Source of the DNA: Arenibacter catalasegens
GTDB taxonomy: Bacteria > Bacteroidota > Bacteroidia > Flavobacteriales > Flavobacteriaceae
Length of the DNA: 64,000 nucleotides
Direction of reading: 5' to 3'
NCBI RefSeq assembly: GCF_002909235.1
Contig: NZ_PHQQ01000011.1
Span: 80,389 to 144,388 of the forward strand
Positions within the stretch are counted from its first letter, which is position 1. Each line of letters starts with the position of its first letter. The notes under the pieces are model-generated. The model had not been told where the DNA came from. It ran no database searches and saw nothing but the letters and a program-made list of their open reading frames with translations. The position numbers and the translations under genes were made by a program. This document shows positions 27,470 to 36,175 of this stretch, one piece after another.

Positions 27470-30400
27470 TTAGGACATTGGAGTTTTTCCGAAGGTATTT
27501 TTATAGCATTTAATGAAATATGAGGGAGTATTAAATCCGGTGGTATAAGCAACTTCTGCAACAGTTATTCCTGGTTTCTGAAGAAGTTTTTGTGCCTGTT
27601 TTAACCTTTCCAGTCTAATAAAGGCCGTAGTGCTCTGTCCAGTTAGGGCAATGAGTTTTCTATGTAATTGCATTCGGCTCATTCCCAGAAGATTGCTAAA
27701 TTTCTCTGCAGAAAAATTGGAATCTTGTAAATGGGTGTTCAGAATGCCTTCAACCTTAATTAAAAATTTCTCGTCGGTAGAGGTAAATGCAATATCCTTT
27801 GGCTTAAAAACATTCTCCTTGTTGTAGTGTTCCCTAAGTTTATTTCTAGTTGTTAAAATATTATCTATTCTTATTTGAAAAGTCTTTGGGTTAAAGGGTT
27901 TTGTCACGTATTCTTCCGCGCCACTTTGCAAGCCGGCAATTTCATTTTCCAGATCCGTTTTTCCAGTTAGCATTATTATGGGGATATGGGATGTTTTTTC
28001 ATCAATCTTTAATTGATTACATAGCGCTATCCCATTTTTTTTGGGCATCATAAGATCTGTAATTATAAGATCTGGTATCTTGTCAAGTGCCATTTTTATA
28101 CCTGCCTCCCCATCTTTTGATGTTATGACCTTGTATTTGTCCTCTAAAAGTGAGACCATAAAATTTAACAGGGGTATATTATCTTCTACTAATAATATCA
28201 GAGGTAGATCTTGATTTGACTTTTTGGGAATGGTTGCTGGCTCATCTATAGGTGTAACTTCTACTTCATTAATTTCATCGTCATTGATCAAATGGACAGG
28301 AATTTCTATTTTAAAGGATATTTTTTTACCGTCATTGGAGTACGATGCATTGGCAGATCCTTGCAGATGTTCAACCAATTCCTTTACGAGCGATAGTCCA
28401 ATTCCTGTTCCTTCATTGGTATGACTAGCTTGAAAGAATCTCTCAAATAGCTTATTGGTATCTTCTTCAATAATCTTGTCTATATCATTGGTTATACATA
28501 TTACTAATTTATTTGAATCCTTTATCGCGGCATTGAAGTCGATATGCCCCATGGACCTAGTGTATTTTATAGCATTACCGACTAGATTGCCAACAATCTT
28601 TTCCATAATATCGGTATCCACTAAAGACAGGGGCATAGGGCCCACGGAATGGGAGAATACCAGATTATGGTTTTTAGCCAAATATTCAAAAGGCTCCAGT
28701 AATGACTGGATAAAACCGCCTAAATCGACTTTTTCTGGATTCAGTTTTAAGGACTTGGTATCCAACTTATTCAATTCCATCATTTGATTCACTAAATCCA
28801 GAAGCCTTTTGGTGTTTTTATCGACCAATAAAAGGTCTTTTTTTAAACCAGGTTCTAGATTGTTCTCCAACTGTTTTTTGATCGGTCCTTTAATAAGGGT
28901 CAAAGGCGTGCGGAATTCATGGGAAATATTGGAATATAATTTTGTTTTAAAGTCGTTCAAATCCTTAAACCTATTGGTTTCTTCCCGTTCAAATTTTAAT
29001 TGCATATTCATATTCCACTTCCATTTAAAATATTTAAATATTAAATAGATAGTAGAAAAAAGTAAAATCACGTACATTATAATTGCGATATAAGTCAGAT
29101 ACCAGGGTTTGTTAATAAAAAAACTATAGGAATCCTCCTTGTTGTTCCATACGCCATCATAGTTACTGGATTTGACTTTAAAAGTGTAGTTGCCCGGTGG
29201 TAAATTAGTATATCTTGCACTATTCTCAATACCGGAATGGATCCAATCGGCATCGTGACCATCAAGTTTAAATTGAAATTGATTCTTAACGGGAAGGGAG
29301 AATTGCAGACTTGCGAATGAAAAAGCAATAGTGTTCTGCTTATAATTAAGTTTTAGATTGGGTATTAAGGGTTTGGGGGTGTTAAATATTTCAAACCTCG
29401 TTATTACTGTTTTTGGAAGCACATTACTGATTTCTATATCCGAAGGGTTAAACCAATAATAACCTTCCAATCCGCCAAAATATAAATTCCCATTGCTTGC
29501 CTTAAAATATGCCCCCGTATTGAATTCAGTAGCCAGGCCGTCATAATTTGTGTAATTTACAATCTCTGGTCTTAAATCGAGATTTTGAGGAACATAAAAC
29601 TTGGTGATACCTCTATTGGAACTTAACCATAAATTATTTTGTTCATCAGGTAAAATGGCATAAACTACATCATTGGCCAGTCCTTCCTTTACGGTATAAT
29701 TGTAAAATAGATCATTTACAATGTCAAGAGCACATAAACCACTGCCATTGGTTCCAATCCACAAGATTCCTTTATTATCATAAAACAAAGATTTTATCTG
29801 GTTGCTTGCCAATGAATTTTCATTTCCAGGCTCATGGATATATCTTTTTATTTTATTGGTCTTAAGATCTATTTTGCAAATACCGTCATCTTGGGTGCCA
29901 ACCCATAGAAATTGACCAGCTTCATGTGCTATTGTCCTAATATTGTTGGAAGGAAGTCCATTACCCGTATTGTCCTTGTCGAACCTTTTTATTATCCCTT
30001 TTTCTTTATTTACCTTAAATAGTCCACTTTCCCTGGTACCTACCCATTTATCTTCATCAGTATCGTTCAAGATGGCCCAGACGGTAACATTTTCAAGACT
30101 TTTTAGACTAGGATATTCAATTATATTCTCATTGATATCCATAATATGCAAGCCGCCCTCCTGTGTGCCTATCCATAAATCCCCATCATTATCACTGAGC
30201 AAGCTCATTATTCTATTAGATCTAAGCCCTTTTTTATTATCTGTCTGATAGGTGTGCCATTCATTTTTTTTAGGAGAAAACCTTGATAATCCTTTCCCAC
30301 TTGTTCCTATCCAAACATTATTTTGCGCATCCAAGGTTATGGATCTAACTACATCTATATTTATATTCTCGGGAGTTTGAAAATTGATGATGGAGTTAAA

Positions 30401-31420
30401 TTTTTCTAAGAGAGGGTCATAATAATTTATTCCGGCACCGTCGGTTCCAAACCATATGGTTCCTGTGTAGTCTTCATAAATACTGAGAATATCCTTATAC
30501 TGAATGGCTTTTGGATTATGCTTTTCTGGCAAGTACTGGTTTAATTGACTTTGGGCTATATCGATTTTAAAAAGTCCATCGCCATAAGTGCCTATCCATA
30601 ACTGATTTTTGGTATCAAGTAACATGGTGATTACATAAATGGTATTAAGGCTGTTTTCTACATCTTCAATAAAAATATCCGGGCGTTTATAATGGACATC
30701 CATATGTTCCTTATACCAAACTCCTTCGCCAAACGTCCCGATCCATTGATTGTTTTCATGATCGAAAAGAATAAAGCTGTAATTGGAAATGGAATTTTCA
30801 TTTCCGTCAGGATAATAATAAAATATATTCTCTGGTTCTAATGGATCAATATTTATAACATATTTTGCGCAGCTAAGCCATAGATTACCCGATCGGTCCT
30901 GGGTAATAGCATTTATCGCATTTACTTTATCTGGTCCTAATATGTGTTCGATTTTTTTGGTGTCGAATGATAGTTTATAAAGCCCTGTGGAGTAACTTCC
31001 GAACCAAAGGTTTTTTTGTTGGTCCTCAAAAATGGTACTGGCATCTTCTATTTCGTCAAGGGGTTCAAAGTTATTGGTGCTCTTATTTAATTTGTGTGGG
31101 ATTTGTGATATGGGAATAATCCATAATTCATCGTTGCTATCTACATATACCTTTCCTAATTTACTATATGTTGGATTGGTTATGTCTTTGAAATATTGTT
31201 TGTGTTTCTCAAAATTTCTTCCATCATATTTGTTCAATCCATCTTGGGTTGCGATCCATAAAAAACCTGTACTGTCTTGGGCTATTGAAATTGCTGAATT
31301 TTGTGACAAGCCATCTTTTACGGATAATTGACGAAAAGAGACCTGTTTTTGCGATTGAACAGAAAGGAATGAAATAAGGAATAAAGAGTTGGCAAAAACT
31401 CGGATGCGGTTTGGGATCAT
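27470..31420 (-). CDS. Hybrid two-component sensor/AraC regulator with propeller repeats
   Basis: I choose ATG at 31420 (1316 residues), because a signal peptide (IPNRIRVFANSLFLISFLS) starts there; the longer frame to 31702 adds 94 residues that look non-coding. Order: periplasmic two-propeller repeats (about 30-690, with repeated LWIGT and SLLSDNDGDLWIGTQEGG), a Y_Y_Y domain, a membrane segment (about 790-815), HisKA with H834 (SHEFRTPLTLIKGP), HATPase_c, a receiver domain with D1122 (TDLMMPKKNG), and a C-terminal AraC helix-turn-helix. This class usually controls polysaccharide loci, yet no SusC/SusD genes are here; the next genes are the envelope operon on the same strand. Confidence 0.9.
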   Translation of the reverse strand: MIPNRIRVFANSLFLISFLSVQSQKQVSFRQLSVKDGLSQNSAISIAQDSTGFLWIATQDGLNKYDGRNFEKHKQYFKDITNPTYSKLGKVYVDSNDELWIIPISQIPHKLNKSTNNFEPLDEIEDASTIFEDQQKNLWFGSYSTGLYKLSFDTKKIEHILGPDKVNAINAITQDRSGNLWLSCAKYVINIDPLEPENIFYYYPDGNENSISNYSFILFDHENNQWIGTFGEGVWYKEHMDVHYKRPDIFIEDVENSLNTIYVITMLLDTKNQLWIGTYGDGLFKIDIAQSQLNQYLPEKHNPKAIQYKDILSIYEDYTGTIWFGTDGAGINYYDPLLEKFNSIINFQTPENINIDVVRSITLDAQNNVWIGTSGKGLSRFSPKKNEWHTYQTDNKKGLRSNRIMSLLSDNDGDLWIGTQEGGLHIMDINENIIEYPSLKSLENVTVWAILNDTDEDKWVGTRESGLFKVNKEKGIIKRFDKDNTGNGLPSNNIRTIAHEAGQFLWVGTQDDGICKIDLKTNKIKRYIHEPGNENSLASNQIKSLFYDNKGILWIGTNGSGLCALDIVNDLFYNYTVKEGLANDVVYAILPDEQNNLWLSSNRGITKFYVPQNLDLRPEIVNYTNYDGLATEFNTGAYFKASNGNLYFGGLEGYYWFNPSDIEISNVLPKTVITRFEIFNTPKPLIPNLKLNYKQNTIAFSFASLQFSLPVKNQFQFKLDGHDADWIHSGIENSARYTNLPPGNYTFKVKSSNYDGVWNNKEDSYSFFINKPWYLTYIAIIMYVILLFSTIYLIFKYFKWKWNMNMQLKFEREETNRFKDLNDFKTKLYSNISHEFRTPLTLIKGPIKKQLENNLEPGLKKDLLLVDKNTKRLLDLVNQMMELNKLDTKSLKLNPEKVDLGGFIQSLLEPFEYLAKNHNLVFSHSVGPMPLSLVDTDIMEKIVGNLVGNAIKYTRSMGHIDFNAAIKDSNKLVICITNDIDKIIEEDTNKLFERFFQASHTNEGTGIGLSLVKELVEHLQGSANASYSNDGKKISFKIEIPVHLINDDEINEVEVTPIDEPATIPKKSNQDLPLILLVEDNIPLLNFMVSLLEDKYKVITSKDGEAGIKMALDKIPDLIITDLMMPKKNGIALCNQLKIDEKTSHIPIIMLTGKTDLENEIAGLQSGAEEYVTKPFNPKTFQIRIDNILTTRNKLREHYNKENVFKPKDIAFTSTDEKFLIKVEGILNTHLQDSNFSAEKFSNLLGMSRMQLHRKLIALTGQSTTAFIRLERLKQAQKLLQKPGITVAEVAYTTGFNTPSYFIKCYKNTFGKTPMS

Positions 31421-31763
31421 GCAGTGATTACTTATATTTCTTATAATAATTTTATATTTAGTGTCCCTTGATAATGAAGATGTTAACTTATGAATAATAT
31501 GTAAGCAAAAGTTATATTTAATAATAAAATTTGTAATTGAAATAAATATCTTTAATAGATATGTTCTTGCCGAATTAATATATTGTTCTGTATTGTGAAT
31601 TAAAGAATTCAATTTGTTGGCAATTGGCAAATAGCTGTAAAATAGCTGTCGGATTTTATAGAGAATTAGATGGTTATATTTTTTATGAATTAAGTTGCAC
31701 AATAATTAATGATAATTGTATATTTGCAGCCGCTAAAGACAGAACTTTTCTTAATTAGTGAAT
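31421..31763. other. AT-rich leader between hybrid regulator and tRNA-Arg
   Basis: This 343-base stretch is open on the minus strand up to 31702, but that part has no coding character (Ile/Lys/Asn/Tyr-rich, typical of random AT-rich DNA). It contains the tRNA promoter at 31719-31726 on the plus strand and must contain the promoter of the regulator gene on the minus strand, which I could not pin down. Confidence 0.5.
31695..31726 (+). promoter_or_regulatory. Bacteroidetes promoter of tRNA-Arg
   Basis: TATATTTG at 31719-31726 is a full match to the -7 element TAnnTTTG, and TTG at 31695-31697 fits the -33 element with 21 bases between. The tRNA starts 38 bases later. Confidence 0.65.
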
Positions 31764-31840
<77 letters not shown>

Positions 31841-31850
31841 GTAAAATAAG

Positions 31851-31886
31851 AGCCTTAGAGATTTTTTAATCTTTAAGGCTTTTATT
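31851..31886 (+). terminator. Terminator of tRNA-Arg
   Basis: An inverted repeat AGCCTTAGAGATT (31851-31863) and AATCTTTAAGGCT (31868-31880) with two mismatched or wobble positions is followed by TTTATTT. It lies 11 bases after the tRNA. Confidence 0.7.
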
Positions 31887-31906
31887 TGCACTCAATTTGC
31901 ACTCAA
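31885..31906. repeat. Perfect 11-bp tandem repeat next to tRNA-Arg
   Basis: TTTGCACTCAA occurs twice without a gap (31885-31895 and 31896-31906). A related tandem 11-base repeat with the same TTGCAC core lies at the same distance after the tRNA-Asp fragment (32182-32203). Such repeats next to tRNA 3' ends are typical arm sites for tyrosine integrases. Confidence 0.7.
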
Positions 31907-32091
31907 ATTTTGCCCTTGTTTGGCCTAATATGGTTTTATTTATATACAAAAAGGAGGTATTTAATTGCAAAAATTGGTTCATGACACGAGATAGTTTTGA
32001 GTATTTGGGAGATATTTGAATTAAAAATAGACTTATCGCTTCAATTTATTCGAATTAATTCATCTTATTCATTACTTATTATATAATCTTT

Positions 32092-32134
32092 CTGTCACGC
32101 AGGGGATCGCGGGTTCGAGTCCCGTCCGGACCGC
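32092..32134 (+). pseudogene. 3' fragment of tRNA-Asp (GTC), probable att site
   Basis: The sequence from the anticodon loop CTGTCAC (32092-32098; anticodon GTC) through the stem half GCAGG, the T arm GCGGGTTCGAGTCCCGT and the acceptor half CCGGACC plus G is intact. The 5' half (acceptor, D arm, 5' anticodon stem) is absent: the bases before are AT-rich with no match. Such a 3' tRNA copy is what integration of a mobile element into tRNA-Asp leaves at the far end of the element. Confidence 0.8.
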
Positions 32135-32146
32135 TAATAAAACAAG

Positions 32147-32172
32147 GCCCTCACAGATGTGAGGGCTTTTTT
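32147..32172 (+). terminator. Terminator after tRNA-Asp fragment
   Basis: Perfect stem GCCCTCAC (32147-32154) and GTGAGGGC (32159-32166), loop AGAT, followed by TTTTTT. It probably terminated the original tRNA-Asp transcript or the element's outward transcription. Confidence 0.85.
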
Positions 32173-32181
32173 AGTTTTAGC

Positions 32182-32203
32182 ATTGCACGTAGATTGCACG
32201 CAT
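32182..32203. repeat. 11-bp tandem repeat next to tRNA-Asp fragment
   Basis: ATTGCACGTAG (32182-32192) is followed directly by ATTGCACGCAT (32193-32203). The first eight bases are identical. The distance from the tRNA end (48 bases) matches that at tRNA-Arg (45 bases), and so does the TTGCAC core. Confidence 0.65.
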
Positions 32204-32314
32204 ATTTTTATCATGTTTCAACCGATGGGTAAATTTCCTGTAAATACTATGTAACCTGAGAGCGTCTCTGATTACCTCAGTATTGTTTTGGTATTCACAT
32301 GAGGCTACCTGTCA

Positions 32315-32335
32315 ATATATATATATATATATATA
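32315..32335. repeat. (AT)n microsatellite
   Basis: An uninterrupted run of about ten AT units lies 36 bases left of the duplicated segment that starts at 32371. It is the only simple repeat of this size in the window. Confidence 0.9.
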
Positions 32336-32370
32336 GAATTGTTATAAGGGTTTGATTATCCTTGATCCGA

Positions 32371-32490
32371 TATAACCTTAAAAATAATAACAAAATTGAG
32401 ATGGGATTGGACTATAGGGCAAACTCTTTTTTGAACAATAATACACGTCATAGCTTTTGGGTGAATTTGAATTGGTTTATCGAATTATAA
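32371..32490 (+). pseudogene. C-terminal remnant of DUF2490 gene
   Basis: The frame encodes the last 39 residues of the DUF2490 protein at 52358-53050 (NKIEMGLDYRANSFLNNN and on to the stop at 32488-32490) with no change in the amino acids. The remaining 5' part is missing. Confidence 0.85.
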
Positions 32491-32510
32491 GAAACTGATA
32501 AAGATTATTT

Positions 32511-33090
32511 ATGATAATATTTTCTTCATTATTACTTTTAGTTGGCTTTTCTGCCTTGATTTTCGGAGCAAATTGGCTGGTCGACGGAGCTTCCTCCCTC
32601 GCGAGACAAAACAATATTTCAGATTTGGCAATAGGCTTGACAATTGTAGCTTTCGGAACATCCGCACCGGAATTAATAGTGAATTCTGTAGCCTCAAATA
32701 ATGGGCATTCTGATATTGTTTTAGGGAATATTATTGGGAGCAACAACTTTAACCTGTTTATTATTTTAGGAATAGCAGGTTTGGTCTAACAATTACAATA
32801 CAATCCTCAACCGCCTGGAGGGAAATTCCTCTTTTATTACTAATAACGCTATTGTTTCTAGTGTTGGCAAACGATTTCTTTTCAACCTCAAATTTAATAA
32901 TATCAAGACTAGATGGCATTATTCTATTTACTTGTTTTCTGTCTTTTTTATATTATGTATCAAGAAAAATGAAATTAGAAGAAAGTGAGGATAGATCTTA
33001 TCAAAAAAAAAGAACTATAGAATCTGGGTTGATTATTTTGAAGCTTACAGGTCTTTAAAGAGCGGAAAACTTGCGGTGGACAATGGAGTA
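32511..33090 (+). pseudogene. Truncated, frameshifted Ca2+/Na+ antiporter
   Basis: The first 92 residues match the intact antiporter at 53071-54027, including GTSAPEL of the first exchanger repeat. At 32789 a one-base deletion creates a TAA; homology continues in another frame until about 33090, with more changes near 33030-33060. The second exchanger repeat is absent. The product would be non-functional. Confidence 0.85.
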
Positions 33091-33183
33091 CAATATGTTA
33101 AAAAAAGGAATTCAAAGAGCTTTTTTTTTAGCAATTATTCCAATCACTTTGGATTTTATAGTGAAAGTTAACAATAAAATACT

Positions 33184-33212
33184 TATACTTGTATAAATTA
33201 TAGTATTACTAT
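33184..33212 (+). promoter_or_regulatory. Palindromic operator upstream of TetR gene 1
   Basis: ATAGTATTACTAT at 33200-33212 is a palindrome with 5-base arms and a 3-base centre. TATACTTG at 33184-33191 is a one-mismatch -7 element, which would place the palindrome over the transcription start. The same palindrome occurs at 44392, 49992 and 54622 and a variant at 41762. The TTG start of the TetR gene is 38 bases downstream. Confidence 0.7.
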
Positions 33213-33250
33213 TATTATAGTCAATAAATAAATTATTAAAAAACATATAA

Positions 33251-33919
33251 TTGGAAGATTTACTAGTTAATATTAACGTTAACCCTGAGATTTACCTTAA
33301 AGATCCTTATTCATCGGAACTTGGGCACAAAATTATTTCCAGCAGTATTGAATTAATGGTTGAACTAGGGTTTGAAGCTTTTACCTTTAAAAAGCTAGGT
33401 AAACAAATTGGATCCCCTGAAAGTTCTATTTATCGCTATTTTGAGAATAAACAAATGCTATTGCTTTATCTTTTAGGATGGTACTGGGGGTGGATGGAGT
33501 ATAAATTGGTTTTTGCTATGGCCAATATCGATTCTCCCAGGCAAAAATTAGAAGAAGCAATTAACATACTGACCCATCCTTTAGCCATGGACAATTCCTT
33601 CGCCCATATTAACGAAATCTTATTGGAAAAGATTATTATATCGGAATCTGTAAAGGTTTACCATACAAAAGACGTGGATAGTGCAAATGAAATGGGCTAT
33701 TTTAAGGTGTACAAAAGGATAGTTCAAAGAGTCAGTGATGTGGTATTGCAAATTCATCCAAAATTTGAATTTCCCCATATGCTAATTTCGACCGTAATCG
33801 GAGGAGTACATCAGCAAAGATACTTTTCGCAGCACTTGCCTTCTCTTACGGATGTTGAAAAGGGGAAGGACAGTATTTCTAAGTTTTTTACCCAAATGGT
33901 ATTCAAAGTTATCGTATAA
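33251..33919 (+). CDS. TetR-family regulator (paralogue 1)
   Basis: The 222-residue protein has a TetR helix-turn-helix at about residues 38-62 (FTFKKLGKQIGSPESSIYRYF). It starts with TTG at 33251. It is a clear paralogue of the gene at 43624-44307: YLKDPYSSELGHKII versus YLKDPQDSPLGRNII at the start, GFEAF-x-FKKL, IYRYFENK and YWGWMEY versus YWQWVAY, and LPSLTD near the end. An operator-like palindrome lies just upstream. The stop overlaps the next start (TAATG). It probably represses its own operon and other island genes. Confidence 0.85.
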   Translation: MEDLLVNINVNPEIYLKDPYSSELGHKIISSSIELMVELGFEAFTFKKLGKQIGSPESSIYRYFENKQMLLLYLLGWYWGWMEYKLVFAMANIDSPRQKLEEAINILTHPLAMDNSFAHINEILLEKIIISESVKVYHTKDVDSANEMGYFKVYKRIVQRVSDVVLQIHPKFEFPHMLISTVIGGVHQQRYFSQHLPSLTDVEKGKDSISKFFTQMVFKVIV

Positions 33920-34257
33920 TGAAAGGCAAGGTTTTAAATTTACTCCACCCTATAAGGGATTTTATCGTTGCTTGCTTGCTGGCATTTATTGCAACCATGC
34001 CGGTTGTTGAGATCATTTCTCATTTTGATGAATTAAAGCATGGTTTATTTGAATTAATCGCAGAAGAGGATTCCAAGGAAAGGGATGTCATTGAGGGTGA
34101 TAGTGAAAATGAAGTACAGGTTTTTTATGCCATAAATTTGATGGATCTGAATAGCTTCTTTGGGAAAAACAATTCCTTTCTTAATTTCCAAAGACGTTTT
34201 GCAAATTATCACCCTGAGGTTCCCTTCCTTCCTCCCAAAAATTTTACTTCCGCTTAG
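33919..34257 (+). CDS. Small membrane protein co-expressed with TetR 1
   Basis: The 112-residue protein starts within the stop of the TetR gene (TAATG), so the two are translationally coupled. One membrane segment is visible at residues 13-31 (FIVACLLAFIATMPVVEII); the rest is acidic, then basic with two Pro-Phe-Leu-Pro-like turns at the end. I do not recognise a family. Confidence 0.65.
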   Translation: MKGKVLNLLHPIRDFIVACLLAFIATMPVVEIISHFDELKHGLFELIAEEDSKERDVIEGDSENEVQVFYAINLMDLNSFFGKNNSFLNFQRRFANYHPEVPFLPPKNFTSA

Positions 34258-34752
34258 GCATTTTTAGTCGGAAAATACACTTAATAAAACTCGAAGGAAT
34301 ATGATTTCTACCTGAGAGCAAATGAAGTTTAAATTACTCAAGTAGATTTTTTTAGGTTTTTTCAATGACAATATTGTTGATACTGACATTGAAATAACTA
34401 GAATCTTTAGTGAACAGACTAAAAAGCCAATTAAGTTCTTGAGCCTCCACAAGAATATGGGAAATGCCCTAAGCAAGGAAGCATAGGCTCAAATAAACAT
34501 CAGCAACACAATTCCTAAAACTATTACCTACGAATTTGAAGAAGGCAATAATGCAATTGATGGACTTTCAAGCTGTGTATCCAAGAATAAAATTGGGTAA
34601 TTATTTGTGGGAGGTAGTAAAAGGAAATTTTTATATAACCACATACAGAATCCCATACACGATTAAATAAAATAATTCAAAAGCTTAGCGTACCTATCCT
34701 AAACTATAGGAACTCATGGGCATAATCAAAAAATACCAAAATAATATTCAAA
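34258..34752. other. Gap with decayed coding sequence before carbonic anhydrase 1
   Basis: The 495 bases hold the relic described at 34357-34680 and, right before the carbonic anhydrase gene, an inverted repeat CCTATCCTAAACTATAGG at 34696-34713 of unknown role. No intact gene is seen. Confidence 0.5.
34357..34680 (+). pseudogene. Relic of a soluble protein, possibly Usp/antiporter tail
   Basis: One frame reads protein-like over about 100 residues (ITRIFSEQTKKPIKFLSL, then ITYEFEEGNNAIDGLSS, then LFVGGSKRKFLYNH) but is broken by TAG at about 34485 and TAA at about 34599. The last block recalls the nucleotide loop of universal stress domains, but this is weak. It is most likely a dead gene. 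Confidence 0.4.
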
Positions 34753-35379
34753 ATGAAAGCACATACTAAAGAAACACAGGCGACAATGACCCCTGAAAAG
34801 TCATTACAATTCTTAAAAACAGGAAACCTTAGGTTTCAAAATAATTTGAAGGCGAACAGAAACCTACTCGAACAGGTCAATGATACCAGTGAGGGACAAT
34901 TTCCCTTTGCGACCATCTTAAGCTGTATAGACTCAAGGGTATCGGCAGAGTTGATTTTTGACCAGGGCTTGGGCGATATTTTCAGTATTCGTATAGCAGG
35001 AAACTTTGTAAACGAGGATATTTTGGGCAGTATGGAGTTTGCATCTAAACTGGCAGGAACAAAATTGATCGTGGTGTTGGGGCATACCAGTTGTGGTGCC
35101 GTAAAAGGAGCCTGTGACCATGCAAGGATGGGAAATCTAACAGCTTTGATCAATAAAATCGAACCTGCAGTAGAAGCCATCAAAGAACCCAAAGATGAAA
35201 GCCTTAGAAATTCAGGAAACCTTGAATTTGTAGATAATGTAGCTACTGAGAATGTACATCTAGCCTTGGAAAACATAAGAAAAAATAGCCCAATACTGTT
35301 AGAAATGGAAATAAACAATGAAATTATGATTGTAGGCGGAATGTACAATGTTTCAACTGGTGAGGTAGTGTTTTTTTAA
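34753..35379 (+). CDS. Beta-carbonic anhydrase 1 (cytoplasmic)
   Basis: The 208-residue enzyme has the beta-class zinc and catalytic residues C58-x-D60-x-R62 (SCIDSR) and H111-x2-C114 (LGHTSCGAV). It interconverts CO2 and bicarbonate. No signal peptide is present. It is followed after 2 bases by a DUF2490 barrel gene and then a SulP transporter gene, the same order as in the second module at 46352-48687, where carbonic anhydrase 2 has the same residues at the same positions. The context suggests bicarbonate supply or pH control. Confidence 0.95.
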   Translation: MKAHTKETQATMTPEKSLQFLKTGNLRFQNNLKANRNLLEQVNDTSEGQFPFATILSCIDSRVSAELIFDQGLGDIFSIRIAGNFVNEDILGSMEFASKLAGTKLIVVLGHTSCGAVKGACDHARMGNLTALINKIEPAVEAIKEPKDESLRNSGNLEFVDNVATENVHLALENIRKNSPILLEMEINNEIMIVGGMYNVSTGEVVFF

Positions 35380-35381
35380 TC

Positions 35382-36077
35382 ATGAGTATAGTATTACAAT
35401 CAGCTAAAAGATTAGTTATGACTTTTTTTGTTTTGCCCTTATCTCTTTTTGCACAGCAAGAGGATAAGGGCAACTGGCTGATGTATTTCGGGACGAACAA
35501 GATTAGTGATAAGTTCAGCGTTCATACGGAAATACAGTATAGAAACCATACCCTTGCTCCGGTGAACATCGAGCAATTATTGTTACGTACTGGATTGAAC
35601 TATCATTTTTCTGATAAGGCATTTGTATCAGCAGGATATGCATATATCCCTTCGTATGTTTTTGAATCAGAACAAAAATCTCCGGAAACCGAAGAACATC
35701 GTATTTGGCAACAATTCATTTTGACCAATATTATCGGAAGGGTAAGATTTGAACATCGCTACCGGGTCGAGCAACGTTGGGTGAGCAATGATTTTAGAAA
35801 CAGGTTCCGTTACCGCTTAATGCTATTTGTCCCATTGAACAAGCCTAAAATTGAAGAAGGAAGTTTGTTTTTAGGATTGTATGATGAGATTTTTGTAAAC
35901 ACAGAAGAGGCATTTTTTGACAGAAATAGACTGTATGGAGCTTTGGGTTATCAATTTAGCAAAACTACAAGTGTACAGGCAGGAGTACTGCATCAACAAG
36001 TGAATGATTTTGGAAAATGGTACTTGCAATTTGCACTGGTTTTGAACCTTGATCTCAGAAAAACTGAAAATCAATAA
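35382..36077 (+). CDS. DUF2490 outer-membrane barrel protein (module 1)
   Basis: The 231-residue protein has a signal peptide ending SLFAQ (about residue 25) and a DUF2490 body: GNWLMYFGTNKISDKFSVHT, EQLLLRTGLNYHF, RVRFEHRYRVEQRW, FRYRLMLFVPLN and FFDRNRLYGALGYQF. It ends LQFALVLNLDLRK as a barrel-closing strand. It starts 2 bases after carbonic anhydrase 1. DUF2490 proteins are predicted outer-membrane barrels without known cargo. Three other DUF2490 genes or remnants are in the island. Confidence 0.85.
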   Translation: MSIVLQSAKRLVMTFFVLPLSLFAQQEDKGNWLMYFGTNKISDKFSVHTEIQYRNHTLAPVNIEQLLLRTGLNYHFSDKAFVSAGYAYIPSYVFESEQKSPETEEHRIWQQFILTNIIGRVRFEHRYRVEQRWVSNDFRNRFRYRLMLFVPLNKPKIEEGSLFLGLYDEIFVNTEEAFFDRNRLYGALGYQFSKTTSVQAGVLHQQVNDFGKWYLQFALVLNLDLRKTENQ

Positions 36078-36175
36078 ATATTAAGCGCCTAAACAAGTCA
36101 TTGAGAATGATACTAAGATGCATTTGAACGACTTTTAAGTATCGGATTTTAATTCTAACATAAAGAAATAAAAAA

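Larger units (their letters stand above)
32371..33090. repeat. Left copy of 0.72-kb direct repeat
   Basis: This segment is a close copy, in the same orientation, of 52931-53655. Identity starts abruptly at TATAACC and ends at GACAATGGAGTA. The offset changes from 20560 to 20565 bases because of small indels. It covers the last 120 bases of a DUF2490 gene and about 60% of the Ca2+/Na+ antiporter gene. The left copy is the degenerate one. Confidence 0.9.

Noticed and set aside
27470..31420. Polysaccharide utilisation locus
   Set aside because: The regulator type suggested it, but no SusC, SusD or glycoside hydrolase genes are within reach.
31421..31702. 94-residue N-terminal extension of the hybrid regulator
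   Set aside because: Composition is that of random AT-rich DNA, and a proper signal peptide begins at 31420.
32315..32335. (AT)n run as an origin or regulatory element
   Set aside because: A simple repeat alone is not evidence; no DnaA boxes or iterons lie nearby.
34696..34713. CCTATCCTAAACTATAGG inverted repeat as another regulon site
   Set aside because: The arms are in the opposite order (CTAT...ATAG) and the spacing differs, so it is not the same motif.
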